This document shows positions 1 to 11,724 of a stretch of DNA of 64,000 nt, in pieces. Within the stretch, counting starts at the first letter, position 1, and every line of letters begins with the position of its first letter. This DNA comes from CALKJU01 sp046349355. Its GTDB lineage: Bacteria > Pseudomonadota > Alphaproteobacteria > Geminicoccales > Geminicoccaceae. The position numbers and the translations under genes were made by a program. The notes beneath the pieces are model-generated. The model did no database searches and was not told the origin of the DNA. It was given only the letters and a program-made list of their open reading frames with translations. The stretch is taken from positions 248,001 through 312,000 of the forward strand of contig JAXMCM010000018.1 in assembly GCA_046349355.1 (NCBI GenBank), given 5' to 3'.

Positions 1-2
1 TC

Positions 3-542
3 AAGCGCAACATCCTGCGCTCGCTGGTCAGCACCGGCTTCAGGGTGACGGTGGTGCCGGCGACGACGACCGCCGACGAGGTCATGGCGCTGGCGCCGGA
101 CGGGGTGTTCCTGTCGAACGGCCCGGGCGACCCGGCCGCCACCGGCACCTATGCCGTGCCCGAGATCCGCCGCCTGGTCGACAGCGGCAAGCCGGTGTTC
201 GGCATCTGCCTCGGCCACCAGATGCTGGGGCTGGCGCTGGGTGCCCGCACCGAGAAGATGCGCTTCGGCCATCACGGTGCGAACCATCCGGTGCAGGACC
301 TGACCACCGGCAAGGTCGAGATCACCAGCCAGAACCACGGCTTCGCCATCGCCGACGGCGAGCTGCCGGCCGAGGTCGAGGTCACCCACCGCTCGCTGTT
401 CGACGGCAGCATCCAGGGCATCCGGCTGCGCGGCCGGCCGGTGTTCTCGGTCCAGTACCATCCCGAGGCCTCGCCCGGGCCCATGGACAGCGCCTACCTG
501 TTCGAGCGCTTCAAGCAATACGTCCGCCAGAAAGACGCCTGA
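3..542 (+). CDS. carA: Carbamoyl-phosphate synthase small subunit, C-terminal part (5' end outside window)
   Basis: Glutaminase subunit of carbamoyl-phosphate synthetase: it hydrolyses glutamine and passes ammonia to CarB for arginine and pyrimidine synthesis in the cytoplasm. About 179 residues are visible and the frame is open to the window edge, so the N-terminal domain lies outside. The class I glutamine amidotransferase signature GICLGHQM, with the nucleophilic Cys, and the later FSVQYHPEASPGP segment, with the catalytic His and Glu, are both present. The stop is followed after 3 bases by the GTG start of carB, so the two are certainly co-transcribed. Confidence 0.97.
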   Translation, partial: KRNILRSLVSTGFRVTVVPATTTADEVMALAPDGVFLSNGPGDPAATGTYAVPEIRRLVDSGKPVFGICLGHQMLGLALGARTEKMRFGHHGANHPVQDLTTGKVEITSQNHGFAIADGELPAEVEVTHRSLFDGSIQGIRLRGRPVFSVQYHPEASPGPMDSAYLFERFKQYVRQKDA

Positions 543-545
543 CTC

Positions 546-3794
<3,249 letters not shown>

Positions 3795-3867
3795 AGGCGC
3801 CGCCGAGGGATCGGAAGGCGTCCCAACCCGTTTACAGCTCCATCCATCGACGGGACGCTGGTTTCGC

Positions 3868-4344
3868 ATGTCGAATAGGATTCCGATGACTCCCGAGGGG
3901 TACAGCCGGCTGACGGCCGAGCTGAAGCGCCTCAAGACGGTCGAGCGTCCGGTCGTGATCAAGGCGATCGCCGAAGCGCGTGCGCACGGCGACCTGTCGG
4001 AGAACGCGGAGTATCACGCCGCCCGCGAGCGCCAGGGCTTCATCGAGGGCCGCGTCCTCGAGCTCGAGGACAAGCTGAGCCGCGCCGAGGTCATCGACAT
4101 CAAGTCGCAGAGCGGCTCGAAGGTGATGTTCGGGGCCAAGGTGCAGCTGGTCGACGAGGATACCGACGAGAAGACCAGCTACCAGATCGTCGGGCCGGAA
4201 GAGGCCGAGATCCAGAACGGGCTGCTCTCGATCCAGTCGCCGCTGGCCCGGGCCATCCTCGGCAAGGAGGCCGGCGACAGCGTCGAGGTGACCACGCCGC
4301 GCGGCGTGCGCTACTTCGAGATCCTCGAGGTCCGCTACGACTGA
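3868..4344 (+). CDS. greA: Transcription elongation factor GreA
   Basis: Binds the RNA polymerase secondary channel and stimulates cleavage of backtracked transcripts. The 158 residues match the usual GreA length. The N-terminal half is a charged antiparallel coiled coil containing the family segment HGDLSENAEYHAARERQ, whose acidic tip (D and E) coordinates the catalytic metal. The C-terminal half has the FKBP-like fold signature ending in the GDSVEV..PRG..YFEILEV pattern. It lies 73 bases downstream of carB in the same direction, an order seen in several Rhodospirillales, and is followed by a strong GC hairpin. Confidence 0.96.
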   Translation: MSNRIPMTPEGYSRLTAELKRLKTVERPVVIKAIAEARAHGDLSENAEYHAARERQGFIEGRVLELEDKLSRAEVIDIKSQSGSKVMFGAKVQLVDEDTDEKTSYQIVGPEEAEIQNGLLSIQSPLARAILGKEAGDSVEVTTPRGVRYFEILEVRYD

Positions 4345-4348
4345 CCCC

Positions 4349-4379
4349 GTCGGGGAGCCGGTGCCGCCGGGTCCCCGAC
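4349..4379 (+). terminator. GC-rich hairpin after greA, possible terminator
   Basis: An 8-bp perfect stem (GTCGGGGA with TCCCCGAC) encloses a further CCGG/CCGG stem with a short loop, 4 bases after the greA stop codon. There is no U-tract, so it may work with Rho or simply stabilise the 3' end. Confidence 0.5.
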
Positions 4380-4455
4380 CGCAGCCGCGTACCGCTGGCG
4401 GTGGCGCGGCGCTGTGCCTACCTGACGCCAGCGCCCCCGCTCACCGGCTGAATCC

Positions 4456-5403
4456 ATGACCACCCGCCATACCCGGCTCCTGATCATCGGCTCGGGACCC
4501 GCCGGCTTCACGGCCGCGATCTATGCCGCCCGCGCCAACCTGAAGCCGATCCTCATCCAGGGCATGCAGCCCGGCGGCCAGCTCTCGATCACCACCGACG
4601 TCGAGAACTATCCGGGCTTCGCCGAGGCCATCACCGGCCCCTGGCTGATGGAGCAGATGCACAAGCAGGCCGAGCACTGCGGTGCCGAGATGGTGTTCGA
4701 CCTGGTCACCGAGGTCGACCTCGCCGGGCCGCCGTTCACCGCCCGCTGCGACAGCGGCGACGTCTACACCTGCGATTCGCTGGTGATCGCCACCGGTGCC
4801 CAGGCCCGCTGGCTCGGGCTCGACAGCGAGAAGCACTTCTCGGGGGCCGGCGTGTCGGCCTGCGCCACCTGCGACGGCTTCTTCTTCCGCGGCAAGAAGG
4901 TGGCCGTGGTCGGCGGCGGCAACACCGCCGTCGAGGAGGCGCTCTACCTCGCCCAGCTCTGCGAGAAGGTCACGCTGGTGCATCGCCGCGACTCGCTGCG
5001 CGCCGAGAAGATCATGCAGGACCGCCTGTTCGCGCATCCGCGGATCGAGGTGGTCTGGGACCATGTCGTCGACGCCATCCTGGGCAGCGAGAATCCCAAG
5101 GGCGTCACCGGGGCGCGGCTGAAGAGCACGAAGACCGGCGAAAGCCGCGAGCTGGCGGTCGACGGCGTGTTCATCGCCATCGGCCACGATCCGGCCACCG
5201 CGCTGTTCCGTGGCAAGCTTGCAATGGACCCGGACGGCTATATCGTGACGACGCCGGGTAGCACGCGGACAAGTATCACGGGCGTCTTCGCCGCCGGTGA
5301 TGTACAGGACAAGGTGTACCGGCAGGCTGTGACGGCAGCCGGCACGGGTTGCATGGCGGCGCTCGAGGCGGAACGGTACCTTGCGGGGTTGCCCCACGCC
5401 TGA
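4456..5403 (+). CDS. trxB: Thioredoxin-disulfide reductase
   Basis: Flavoenzyme that transfers electrons from NADPH to thioredoxin in the cytoplasm. The 315-residue length is typical. Visible are the FAD-binding GSGPAG at residues 12-17, the redox-active CATC at 136-139 inside the SACATCDGFFF context, the NADPH-binding GGGNTAVEEA segment that follows, and the C-terminal FAD motif GVFAAGDVQD. It is followed 54 bases later by a LysR-type gene on the same strand, so the two may be co-transcribed. Confidence 0.97.
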   Translation: MTTRHTRLLIIGSGPAGFTAAIYAARANLKPILIQGMQPGGQLSITTDVENYPGFAEAITGPWLMEQMHKQAEHCGAEMVFDLVTEVDLAGPPFTARCDSGDVYTCDSLVIATGAQARWLGLDSEKHFSGAGVSACATCDGFFFRGKKVAVVGGGNTAVEEALYLAQLCEKVTLVHRRDSLRAEKIMQDRLFAHPRIEVVWDHVVDAILGSENPKGVTGARLKSTKTGESRELAVDGVFIAIGHDPATALFRGKLAMDPDGYIVTTPGSTRTSITGVFAAGDVQDKVYRQAVTAAGTGCMAALEAERYLAGLPHA

Positions 5404-5457
5404 GCGCCGCTGTTCGTCTGGGCCTCGCGGCGCGGTGATGAGACGGATTGGCGGGTC

Positions 5458-6360
5458 ATGCTCGACTGGGATCGGGTGCGCATCTTCTATGCCGTGGCGG
5501 AGGCCGGGAGCTTCACCCGTGCCGCCGACCGCCTCGGCCTGAGCCAGTCGGCGATCAGCCGGCAGATCAGCGCGCTCGAGGAGCACCTCGCCGTCCCGCT
5601 GTTCCACCGCCACGCGCGCGGCCTCGTGCTGACCGAGCAGGGCGAGATCCTGCTCGAGGCCTCGACCGAGATCGCCCGGCGCATGGCCGTGGCCGAGACC
5701 GCGCTCAACGAGTCCCGCGACAAGCCGGCGGGTCATCTGCGCCTGTCGACGACGGTCGGCGTCGGCACCGTCTGGCTGACGGCGCACCTCACCGAGTTCG
5801 CCGACCTCTATCCCGAGATCAGCGTGTCGATGGTCGTCACCGACGGCGAGCTCGATCTCGGCATGCGCGAGGCCGATGTGGCAATCCGGCTGCAGCGGCC
5901 GACCCAGCCCGACCTGATCCAGCGGCGGCTGATGACCGTACACACTCACTTGTACGGTGCGCCGGCCTACCTCGAGCGGCACGGCACCCCGGCGACCCCG
6001 TCGGAGCTCTCCAAGCACCGTCTCGTGGTCTACGGCGAGTCCGGTCCGCCGGTGCCGACGCTCAACTGGAGCCTCGTCGCCGGGACCGAGGACGACGAGC
6101 AGGCGCCGCGCCGCCGGGCCGTGCTTCAGGTCAACAACGTGTACGGGATGTTGCGGGCGGTGGAGACCGGCCTGGGGATCGCCTCGCTGCCCGATTACCT
6201 GGCCTCGTCGAGCCCCAGCCTGCGCCGCGTGCTGCCCGATCTCGAGGGCCCGAACTTCACCGCGTACTTCGTCTATCCGGAGGAGCTCCGGTCGTCGAAG
6301 CGGGTGGCGGTGTTCCGGGATTTCCTGCTGCGGAAGGTCGCCGAGCAGCCGGTCTGGTGA
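5458..6360 (+). CDS. LysR-family transcriptional regulator
   Basis: DNA-binding regulator of 300 residues. The N-terminal winged helix-turn-helix is clear (FYAVAEAGSFTRAADRLGLS, then SAISRQISALEEHLAVPLFHR at about residues 10-50). The rest is the periplasmic-binding-protein-like effector domain (PBP2). An internal insertion rich in charged residues (GTEDDEQAPRRR) lies near residue 215. A LysR gene directly after trxB occurs in several alphaproteobacteria, but its ligand and targets cannot be read from sequence. It lies immediately upstream of the structured RNA region. Confidence 0.92.
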   Translation: MLDWDRVRIFYAVAEAGSFTRAADRLGLSQSAISRQISALEEHLAVPLFHRHARGLVLTEQGEILLEASTEIARRMAVAETALNESRDKPAGHLRLSTTVGVGTVWLTAHLTEFADLYPEISVSMVVTDGELDLGMREADVAIRLQRPTQPDLIQRRLMTVHTHLYGAPAYLERHGTPATPSELSKHRLVVYGESGPPVPTLNWSLVAGTEDDEQAPRRRAVLQVNNVYGMLRAVETGLGIASLPDYLASSSPSLRRVLPDLEGPNFTAYFVYPEELRSSKRVAVFRDFLLRKVAEQPVW

Positions 6361-6385
6361 TCCAGTCACGGCAAAGCGACATGGG

Positions 6386-6430
6386 TGCCTTGATTTTTGG
6401 CACTAGCTAAAGCGCTTCGGGCTACCTAAT
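6386..6430 (+). promoter_or_regulatory. Candidate promoter of the structured RNA
   Basis: A TTGGCA hexamer around 6397 lies about 17-20 bases before a CTACCT/TAATTA AT-rich patch around 6422-6432, just upstream of the folded segment. The TTGGCAC core also resembles a sigma-54 -24 element, but no matching -12 GC at the correct spacing is present. This is a visual match only. Confidence 0.3.
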
Positions 6431-6431
6431 T

Positions 6432-6621
6432 ATTGCGGTGCAGCAAGGGCGTTGCTCTGGGAGCCCTCGTTGCCCGGCAGTCCGGTTGGCTTCGGTCGAC
6501 GTTCTGCTGGAGCCTTCGGCGCAACGCCGGGGGCTGGGGAAGGTCCTCGGACCCTCTCGTTTCCCGGACGTTTAGCCTCCCTGATAAGCTAGGCCGGGCC
6601 TTCGGGCCCGGCTCTTTTTTT
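6432..6621 (+). ncRNA. Unidentified structured small RNA
   Basis: No credible protein is encoded in the 446 bases between the LysR gene and msrP. An outer stem can be drawn from GGGAG (6459-6463) with CTCCC (6577-6581), and inside it GTCCGG (6480-6485) with CCGGAC (6564-6569). Between these arms are further hairpins: GTTGG..TCGAC (about 6485-6501), CGGCG-CAA-CGCCG (about 6517-6529), and GGGGAA..TTTCCC enclosing GGTCC-TC-GGACC (about 6537-6564). The segment ends in a textbook intrinsic terminator. The next gene is on the opposite strand, so this is not a leader of a downstream ORF. It lacks the SRP RNA tetraloop/GGAAG signature, the RNase P core and a tmRNA tag; 6S RNA cannot be excluded but its consensus was not seen. 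Confidence 0.6.
6593..6621 (+). terminator. Rho-independent terminator
   Basis: An 8-bp perfect GC stem (GCCGGGCC with GGCCCGGC) closed by a TTCG tetraloop is followed by TCTTTTTTT. It ends the structured RNA on the + strand and is the clearest intrinsic terminator in the window. Confidence 0.92.
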
Positions 6622-6806
6622 CAGGACTGTGCCTTGCGTGAGAGCGGGATCGATCTACCCGCCCCGGCCCCGCAGCGTCAAGCGCGGAACGCATTGTCGC
6701 ACGCCGATTCTGCAGGTCTTGCACCCCTTGCCAAAGCGTAGGCTTTGCCTCGACGCTGCCACGATCAAGTCATGCTGCGCTGCAACATTGAACGGGTCCT
6801 TGCGGC

Positions 6807-7766
6807 TCACATGTAAAGCGCCTCGCCCTGCAGGTTCGTGTACAGGCCCGCGACTTCCGCGGCATAGCCGTTGAACAGCAGCGTCGGCACCGAACCCTCG
6901 ACTCCGAGCGGCCGTTCTTCCGCCTGGCTCCAGCGCGGGTGCGGCACCTCGGGGTTCACGTTGGCCCAGAAGCCGTACTCCGACGCCTGGATGGTCTCCC
7001 AGAAGCTCACCGGCCGGGCCTCGGTCAGCTCGATCCGCACGACCGACTTGATCGACTTGAAGCCGTACTTCCACGGCAGCACGAGGCGCAGCGGCGCGCC
7101 GTTCTGCTTCGGCATCGGCTTGCCGTAGATGCCGGTGGCGATGAAGGCGAGGTCGTTGGCCGCCTCGGCGACGGTCAGGCCCTCGACATAGGGCCAGGGA
7201 TACCAGACCTGCTTCTGGCCGAAGGCGATGTCCGGCGCCATGAAGGTGGTCAGCTTGACGTACTTGGCACTGCCCTGCGGCTGCACGAGGTCGAGCAGCG
7301 CCTTGAGCGGGAAGCCGGTCCACGGCACCGCCATCGACCAGGCCTCGACGCAGCGGTGCCGGTAGAGCCTGTCCTCGAGCGGCAGCTGGCGGATCAGCGC
7401 CTCGGCGTCGACGGTCATCGGCCGCTCGACCAGCCCGTCGATGGTGACCGTCCACGGCCGCAGCGGCAGGACCTGGGCATCCGCCGCGATCCGCTTGTGC
7501 GAGCCGAACTCGTAGAAATTGTTGTAGCTGAGCGCCAGGGACTCGTCGGTGACGGGCCGGTCGAGGGTGTAGGCGTCGTTGCGCCGGGCCGGATAGAGCT
7601 CCGGCGCGATCGGCAGCTCCGCATCGGCCGCGCGGCCCTCGCCGGCGGCCAGCAGCGCCGCGCCGGCCGCGACCCCCGCCAGCAGCTCGCGCCGCCGCAG
7701 GTAGACGCTCTCCGGCGTCGCCAGACGCTCCGGAAGTTCCCAGGAACGACGGGACCGGGTCAGCAT
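6807..7766 (-). CDS. msrP: Protein-methionine-sulfoxide reductase catalytic subunit MsrP (YedY)
   Basis: Periplasmic molybdoenzyme that reduces methionine sulfoxide in envelope proteins. The 319 residues include a twin-arginine signal (RRRELLAGVAAGAALLAAG from residue 24). The RHRCVEAW segment carries the molybdenum-ligating Cys (residue 139). The sulfite-oxidase-like fold signatures KYVKLTTF and NGAPLRLVLPWKYGFKSIK are also present. The usual membrane heme partner msrQ is not adjacent. Upstream on the same strand is parC, separated by 79 bases. Molybdopterin genes moaD/moaE occur elsewhere in the window. Confidence 0.94.
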   Translation of the reverse strand: MLTRSRRSWELPERLATPESVYLRRRELLAGVAAGAALLAAGEGRAADAELPIAPELYPARRNDAYTLDRPVTDESLALSYNNFYEFGSHKRIAADAQVLPLRPWTVTIDGLVERPMTVDAEALIRQLPLEDRLYRHRCVEAWSMAVPWTGFPLKALLDLVQPQGSAKYVKLTTFMAPDIAFGQKQVWYPWPYVEGLTVAEAANDLAFIATGIYGKPMPKQNGAPLRLVLPWKYGFKSIKSVVRIELTEARPVSFWETIQASEYGFWANVNPEVPHPRWSQAEERPLGVEGSVPTLLFNGYAAEVAGLYTNLQGEALYM

Positions 7767-7845
7767 GGCGCCCTCCTCGTGGCTGTCAGCGGGGAGCTAG
7801 CTTCCTCCCCGCACACGAACAAGTCACGGCCCGGCGAAACGGCCG

Positions 7846-10071
7846 TCAGCCGAGCCGGCCGTCCTTGGGAAAGCCGCGCGGCGCCATGCGGCCGGCGGCA
7901 CCGCGGCGGCCGAGCCAGAGGCGCAGGTCCTTCTCCTGGCGGGTGCGCTGGCCCTGCTGCCAGCTCAGGCCCTGCTCGAGGGCGAAGGTCCAGGCATGGG
8001 CCAGCCCGCCGTCGCGGTAGCGCTGCAGGGTGACCCCGCGCCCGCGCACCATCACCGGCAGGTCCGCCAGCGGGAACACGGACAGGCGCTGGTTGTCGCC
8101 CAGCACGGCGACATGGTCGCCCTCGACCGTGCCGACGACCGCCAGGCGATCGCCCTCGGCGAGGTTGACGACCTGCTTGCCGGCCCGCGTCTGCGCCGCC
8201 AGCTCGCGGGCCTCGGCGATGAAGCCGCGGCCGGAGGCGGTCGCCAGCAGCAGCCTCGCCGCCGGATCGTGCACTCGCAGGGTGACGATCTGCGCCCCCT
8301 TGGCGAGCTCGATCAGCACGCCCAGGGGCTCGCCCAGGCCGCGCCCGCCGGGCAGCTTGTCGACCGCCAGCTGGAAGCAGCGGCCGTCGTCGGTGAACAG
8401 GTCGAGCCGGTCGGCGCTGGATGCCGGCAGCACGAAGCGCTCGGCGTCGCCCTCCTTGTACTTGAGCTCGCCGGTCTCCTCGACCTTGCCCTTGATCGCC
8501 CGGATCCAGCCGCGCTGCGAGCAGACGACGGTCATCGGCACCCGCTCGACCGGGGCCTCGAGCAGCTCGGCCGCGACCTGCGGCGCCTCGCCCAGCGTCG
8601 TCCGCCGGGCCCAGCCGGGGCTGCCGGCGAACTGCGCGCGGGTCGCCTCCAGCTGCTGGCGCAGCTCGGTGCGGCGCAGGCTCTCGCTCTCCAGCAGGGC
8701 CGCCAGGTGCTTGCGCTCCTTGCCGAGGCGGCTGCGCTCCTTCCTGAGCTCCATCTCCTCGAGCCGGCGCAGGTTGCGCAGGCGCAGGTTGAGGATGGCC
8801 TCGGCCTGGCGCTCGCTCAGCGAAAAGGCCGCCATCAGCTCGGGCCGCGGCTCGTCGCTCTCGCGGATGATCCTGATGACCCGGTCGATGTCGAGGAAGA
8901 CGGCGAGGTAGCCGTCGAGGATCTCGAGGCGGTCGTCGATCTTGCCCAGCCGGTGCCGGCTGCGGCGGACCAGCACCACCATGCGGTGGGCCAGGAACGC
9001 CTCCAGCATCTGCCGCAGGCCCATCACCCGCGGCACGCCGGCGGCGTCCAGCACGTTCATGTTGAGCGACAGCCGGGTCTCGAGCTCGCTCTGGCGGAAC
9101 AGCTGCTCCATCAGCGCCTCGGGCGGCACGTTGCGCGCCCGCGGCACGAGGACGAGGCGGATGGTCTCCGAGGACTCGTCGCGCAGGTCGCCCAGCAGCG
9201 GCAGCTTCTTCGCCGCCAGCAGCTCGGCCAGCCGCTCGATCAGCCGGCTCTTCTGCACCTGGAACGGGATCTCGGTGACGATGACCTGGTAGGCCCCCAT
9301 CGCCAGCTTCTCGACCTCCCAGCGGGCGCGCAGGCGCAGGCTGCCGCGGCCGCTGGCATAGGCCTCGACGATGGTCTCGCGCGGCTCGACCAGCACGCCG
9401 CCGGTCGGCAGATCGGGGCCGGGGATGTGCCGGACCAGCTCCTCGGTGGTCAGGCCGTCGCCGGCCGGCCGCTCGAGCATCGCCACCAGCGCCTCGATCA
9501 GCTCGCCGGCATTGTGCGGCGGGATGCTGGTGGCCATGCCGACGGCGATGCCGGAGGCACCGTTGGCGAGGAGGTTCGGGAACGCCGCCGGCAGGACCGT
9601 CGGCTCGGACTCGCTGCCGTCATAGGTCTCGCGGAAATCGACGGTGTCCTCGTCGATCTGGTCGAGCAGCGCCATGGCGACGGGCGTCAGCCGCGCCTCG
9701 GTGTAGCGCATGGCCGCGGCGTTATCGCCGTCGATGTTGCCGAAATTGCCCTGGCCGTCGACCAGCGGGTAGCGCTGGGCGAACTCCTGGGCGAGGCGGA
9801 CCATGGCGTCGTAGACGGCGACGTCGCCGTGCGGGTGGTACTTGCCGATGACGTCGCCGACGACGCGGGCGCACTTCTTGAAGCCGCCGGCCGGGTCGAG
9901 GCGGAGCTGCTGCATGGCGTAGAGCAGCCGCCGCTGCACCGGCTTCAGGCCGTCGCGGACGTCCGGCAGCGAGCGCGCGGTGATCGTCGACAGGGCATAG
10001 GCGAGGTAGCGCTCGCCCAGCGCCTTGTTGATGTCGACCGGGGTGACGCGCTCGTCGGGCATCAGGGTCAT
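7846..10071 (-). CDS. parC: DNA topoisomerase IV subunit A
   Basis: Breakage-reunion subunit of topoisomerase IV, which decatenates replicated chromosomes. The 741 residues fit alphaproteobacterial ParC, shorter than GyrA. The quinolone-resistance region HPHGDVAVYDAMVR lies near residue 80 and the active-site Tyr is in AAMRYTEARL (Tyr123). The C-terminal half forms the degenerate beta-pinwheel. The ATG at 10071 was chosen over an in-frame one 30 bases upstream because it overlaps the recO stop as ATGA, indicating translational coupling, and because the protein then starts just before the conserved DINKALGERYLAYA segment. Confidence 0.95.
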   Translation of the reverse strand: MTLMPDERVTPVDINKALGERYLAYALSTITARSLPDVRDGLKPVQRRLLYAMQQLRLDPAGGFKKCARVVGDVIGKYHPHGDVAVYDAMVRLAQEFAQRYPLVDGQGNFGNIDGDNAAAMRYTEARLTPVAMALLDQIDEDTVDFRETYDGSESEPTVLPAAFPNLLANGASGIAVGMATSIPPHNAGELIEALVAMLERPAGDGLTTEELVRHIPGPDLPTGGVLVEPRETIVEAYASGRGSLRLRARWEVEKLAMGAYQVIVTEIPFQVQKSRLIERLAELLAAKKLPLLGDLRDESSETIRLVLVPRARNVPPEALMEQLFRQSELETRLSLNMNVLDAAGVPRVMGLRQMLEAFLAHRMVVLVRRSRHRLGKIDDRLEILDGYLAVFLDIDRVIRIIRESDEPRPELMAAFSLSERQAEAILNLRLRNLRRLEEMELRKERSRLGKERKHLAALLESESLRRTELRQQLEATRAQFAGSPGWARRTTLGEAPQVAAELLEAPVERVPMTVVCSQRGWIRAIKGKVEETGELKYKEGDAERFVLPASSADRLDLFTDDGRCFQLAVDKLPGGRGLGEPLGVLIELAKGAQIVTLRVHDPAARLLLATASGRGFIAEARELAAQTRAGKQVVNLAEGDRLAVVGTVEGDHVAVLGDNQRLSVFPLADLPVMVRGRGVTLQRYRDGGLAHAWTFALEQGLSWQQGQRTRQEKDLRLWLGRRGAAGRMAPRGFPKDGRLG

Positions 10072-10805
10072 GCGGGATCGCTTTCGGCAAGCGGTGTCCA
10101 CAGCGTCACCAGGCGCTCGCGGACGGCCGGCAGGGGACGGTCGGCGGGGTCGAAGATGTGCCGGCGCAGGAAGTGGCCGGCAAGGGCGAGGCCCTGGCGG
10201 ACCTCGTCGCGGCTGGCAGGCTCGCCGCTCAGGAGGAACGGCGGCAGCGGCAGCAGGCGCGGCCCGAGGTCGCCGGCCCCTTCCCGGCTGACCGCCCGGC
10301 CGGAGCGTGGCGAGACGTAGGCGAGGTCGTCGGCGCGGCCGGTGGCGGCGCAGCGCTGCAGGTCGAGGGCGAAGCCGAGGTCGGCCAGGAGCATCAGCTC
10401 GAGGCGGACATAGTCGCCGGCCCAGCCCGGGCTCGCCGCCAGCCGCTCGAGCCAGGTCAGCAGCGCGGCGTAGAGGTTGGGATGCGGGTCGCGCTCGGGC
10501 AGCGTCGCCTCGACCAGGGCGCAGGCCGAGCCGAGCGCGGCGAGGCGCAGCGGATCGTCGAGCACGGTGCCGGCGAACAGCCGCAGGGGCTCGCAGGTGA
10601 AGGCGCCGAGATGCTCGGCGAGCCGGGCGCGCCAGTCGAGCGCCAGCCGGTTGCCCGGCTGCAGCAGCGGCCGCATCCGCCGGCCCTCGCCGCCGCGGAC
10701 GAGGCCGGCATGGCGGCCGTGCTCGAAGGTCAGGGCGTGCAGGACGGCGTCGTTCTCGCCGTGGCGGCGCACCGCCAGCACGATGCCCTCGTCGGCCCAG
10801 TCCAT
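10068..10805 (-). CDS. recO: DNA repair protein RecO
   Basis: Mediator protein that, with RecR, loads RecA on SSB-coated DNA at gaps. The 245-residue length is standard. The N-terminal OB-fold start (WADEGIVLAVRRHGENDAVLHALTFEHGRHAGLVRGG, read in parts) is characteristic and ends in the helical domain. The CxxC-type zinc site of some RecO proteins is reduced: the only visible pair is CAATG-like. It sits between era, 7 bases upstream, and parC, with a 4-base ATGA overlap, in the conserved alphaproteobacterial lepB-rnc-era-recO run. Confidence 0.94.
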   Translation of the reverse strand: MDWADEGIVLAVRRHGENDAVLHALTFEHGRHAGLVRGGEGRRMRPLLQPGNRLALDWRARLAEHLGAFTCEPLRLFAGTVLDDPLRLAALGSACALVEATLPERDPHPNLYAALLTWLERLAASPGWAGDYVRLELMLLADLGFALDLQRCAATGRADDLAYVSPRSGRAVSREGAGDLGPRLLPLPPFLLSGEPASRDEVRQGLALAGHFLRRHIFDPADRPLPAVRERLVTLWTPLAESDPA

Positions 10806-10812
10806 GCGCGCG

Positions 10813-11724
10813 TCAGCCGCCGTCGAGCCCCATCTCGCGCAGCCGCTCGGCGTCGTCCGGCCAGGATTCGCGCACCTTCACGAACAGGAACAGGTGCACC
10901 CGGGCCTCGAGCTCGCGCTCGAGCTCGAGCCGGGCCGCCTCGCCGATCTCGCGGATCTGCCGGCCGCCCTTGCCCAGCACGATGGCCTTCTGGCTGTCGC
11001 GCAGCACGTAGATCGTCTGGTCGATGCGGATCTCGCGGCCGTCCTTCGACTGCGCCCAGTTCTCGGTCTCGACGGTGATGCTGTAGGGCAGCTCCTGCTG
11101 CAGCTTGAGGAAGACCTGCTCGCGGGTGATCTCGGCGGCCATGGCCCGGCTGGAAAGGTCGCTGAGCTGGTCCTCGGGATAGAGCCAGGGGCCCTCGGGC
11201 ACGCGCCCGGCCACCGCGGCCAGCAGGTCCGGGCAGCCGTCGCCCTTCGCCGCCGAGACGAGGAAGGTCTCGGCGAAGGCGTGGCGGGCGTTGGCCTCGG
11301 CGATCAGCGGCAGCAGCTTCGGCGGCGGCACCAGGTCGATCTTGTTGAGCACGAGGAACACCGGGCAGCGGACCTTGCCGAGGCCGTCGAGCACCCGCTG
11401 GGCGTCGCGGTCGAGCCCCTTGCGCGCATCGAGCACCAGCAGGACGAGGTCGGCGTCGGCGGTGGCGCTCCACGCCGCCTGGACCATCGCCCGGTCGAGC
11501 CGCCGGCCGGGCTCGAAGATGCCGGGGGTGTCGACGAACATCACCTGGGCGCGGTCGACCATGCTGATGCCGACGATCCGCCGGCGCGTGGTCTGGGCCT
11601 TGGGCGTGACGATCGACACCTTGGCGCCGACCAGCTGGTTGAGCAGCGTCGACTTGCCGGCGTTGGCCGGCCCGAGGATGGCGACGAAGCCGGCGCGGGT
11701 GTCGGTGGCGGGAGCCTCAGCCAT
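10813..11724 (-). CDS. era: GTPase Era
   Basis: Essential GTPase that binds the 3' end of 16S rRNA and assists 30S assembly. The 303 residues are standard. GTPase motifs are all visible: G1 GPANAGKST (about residues 19-27), G3 DTPG, G4 NKID and the SAAKGDG of G5. The C-terminal KH domain carries IVLGKGGRQIREIGEAAR. The start overlaps the end of rnc by 8 bases, so translation of the two is probably coupled; this rnc-era pairing is widespread. Confidence 0.97.
   Translation of the reverse strand: MAEAPATDTRAGFVAILGPANAGKSTLLNQLVGAKVSIVTPKAQTTRRRIVGISMVDRAQVMFVDTPGIFEPGRRLDRAMVQAAWSATADADLVLLVLDARKGLDRDAQRVLDGLGKVRCPVFLVLNKIDLVPPPKLLPLIAEANARHAFAETFLVSAAKGDGCPDLLAAVAGRVPEGPWLYPEDQLSDLSSRAMAAEITREQVFLKLQQELPYSITVETENWAQSKDGREIRIDQTIYVLRDSQKAIVLGKGGRQIREIGEAARLELERELEARVHLFLFVKVRESWPDDAERLREMGLDGG

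Noticed and set aside
6386..6410. Sigma-54 promoter (TTGGCAC)
   Set aside because: The -24 core is present, but the required -12 GC at fixed spacing is missing.
6432..6621. tmRNA gene
   Set aside because: smpB is present elsewhere, but no alanine-rich tag frame with a stop and no tRNA-like acceptor end was seen here.
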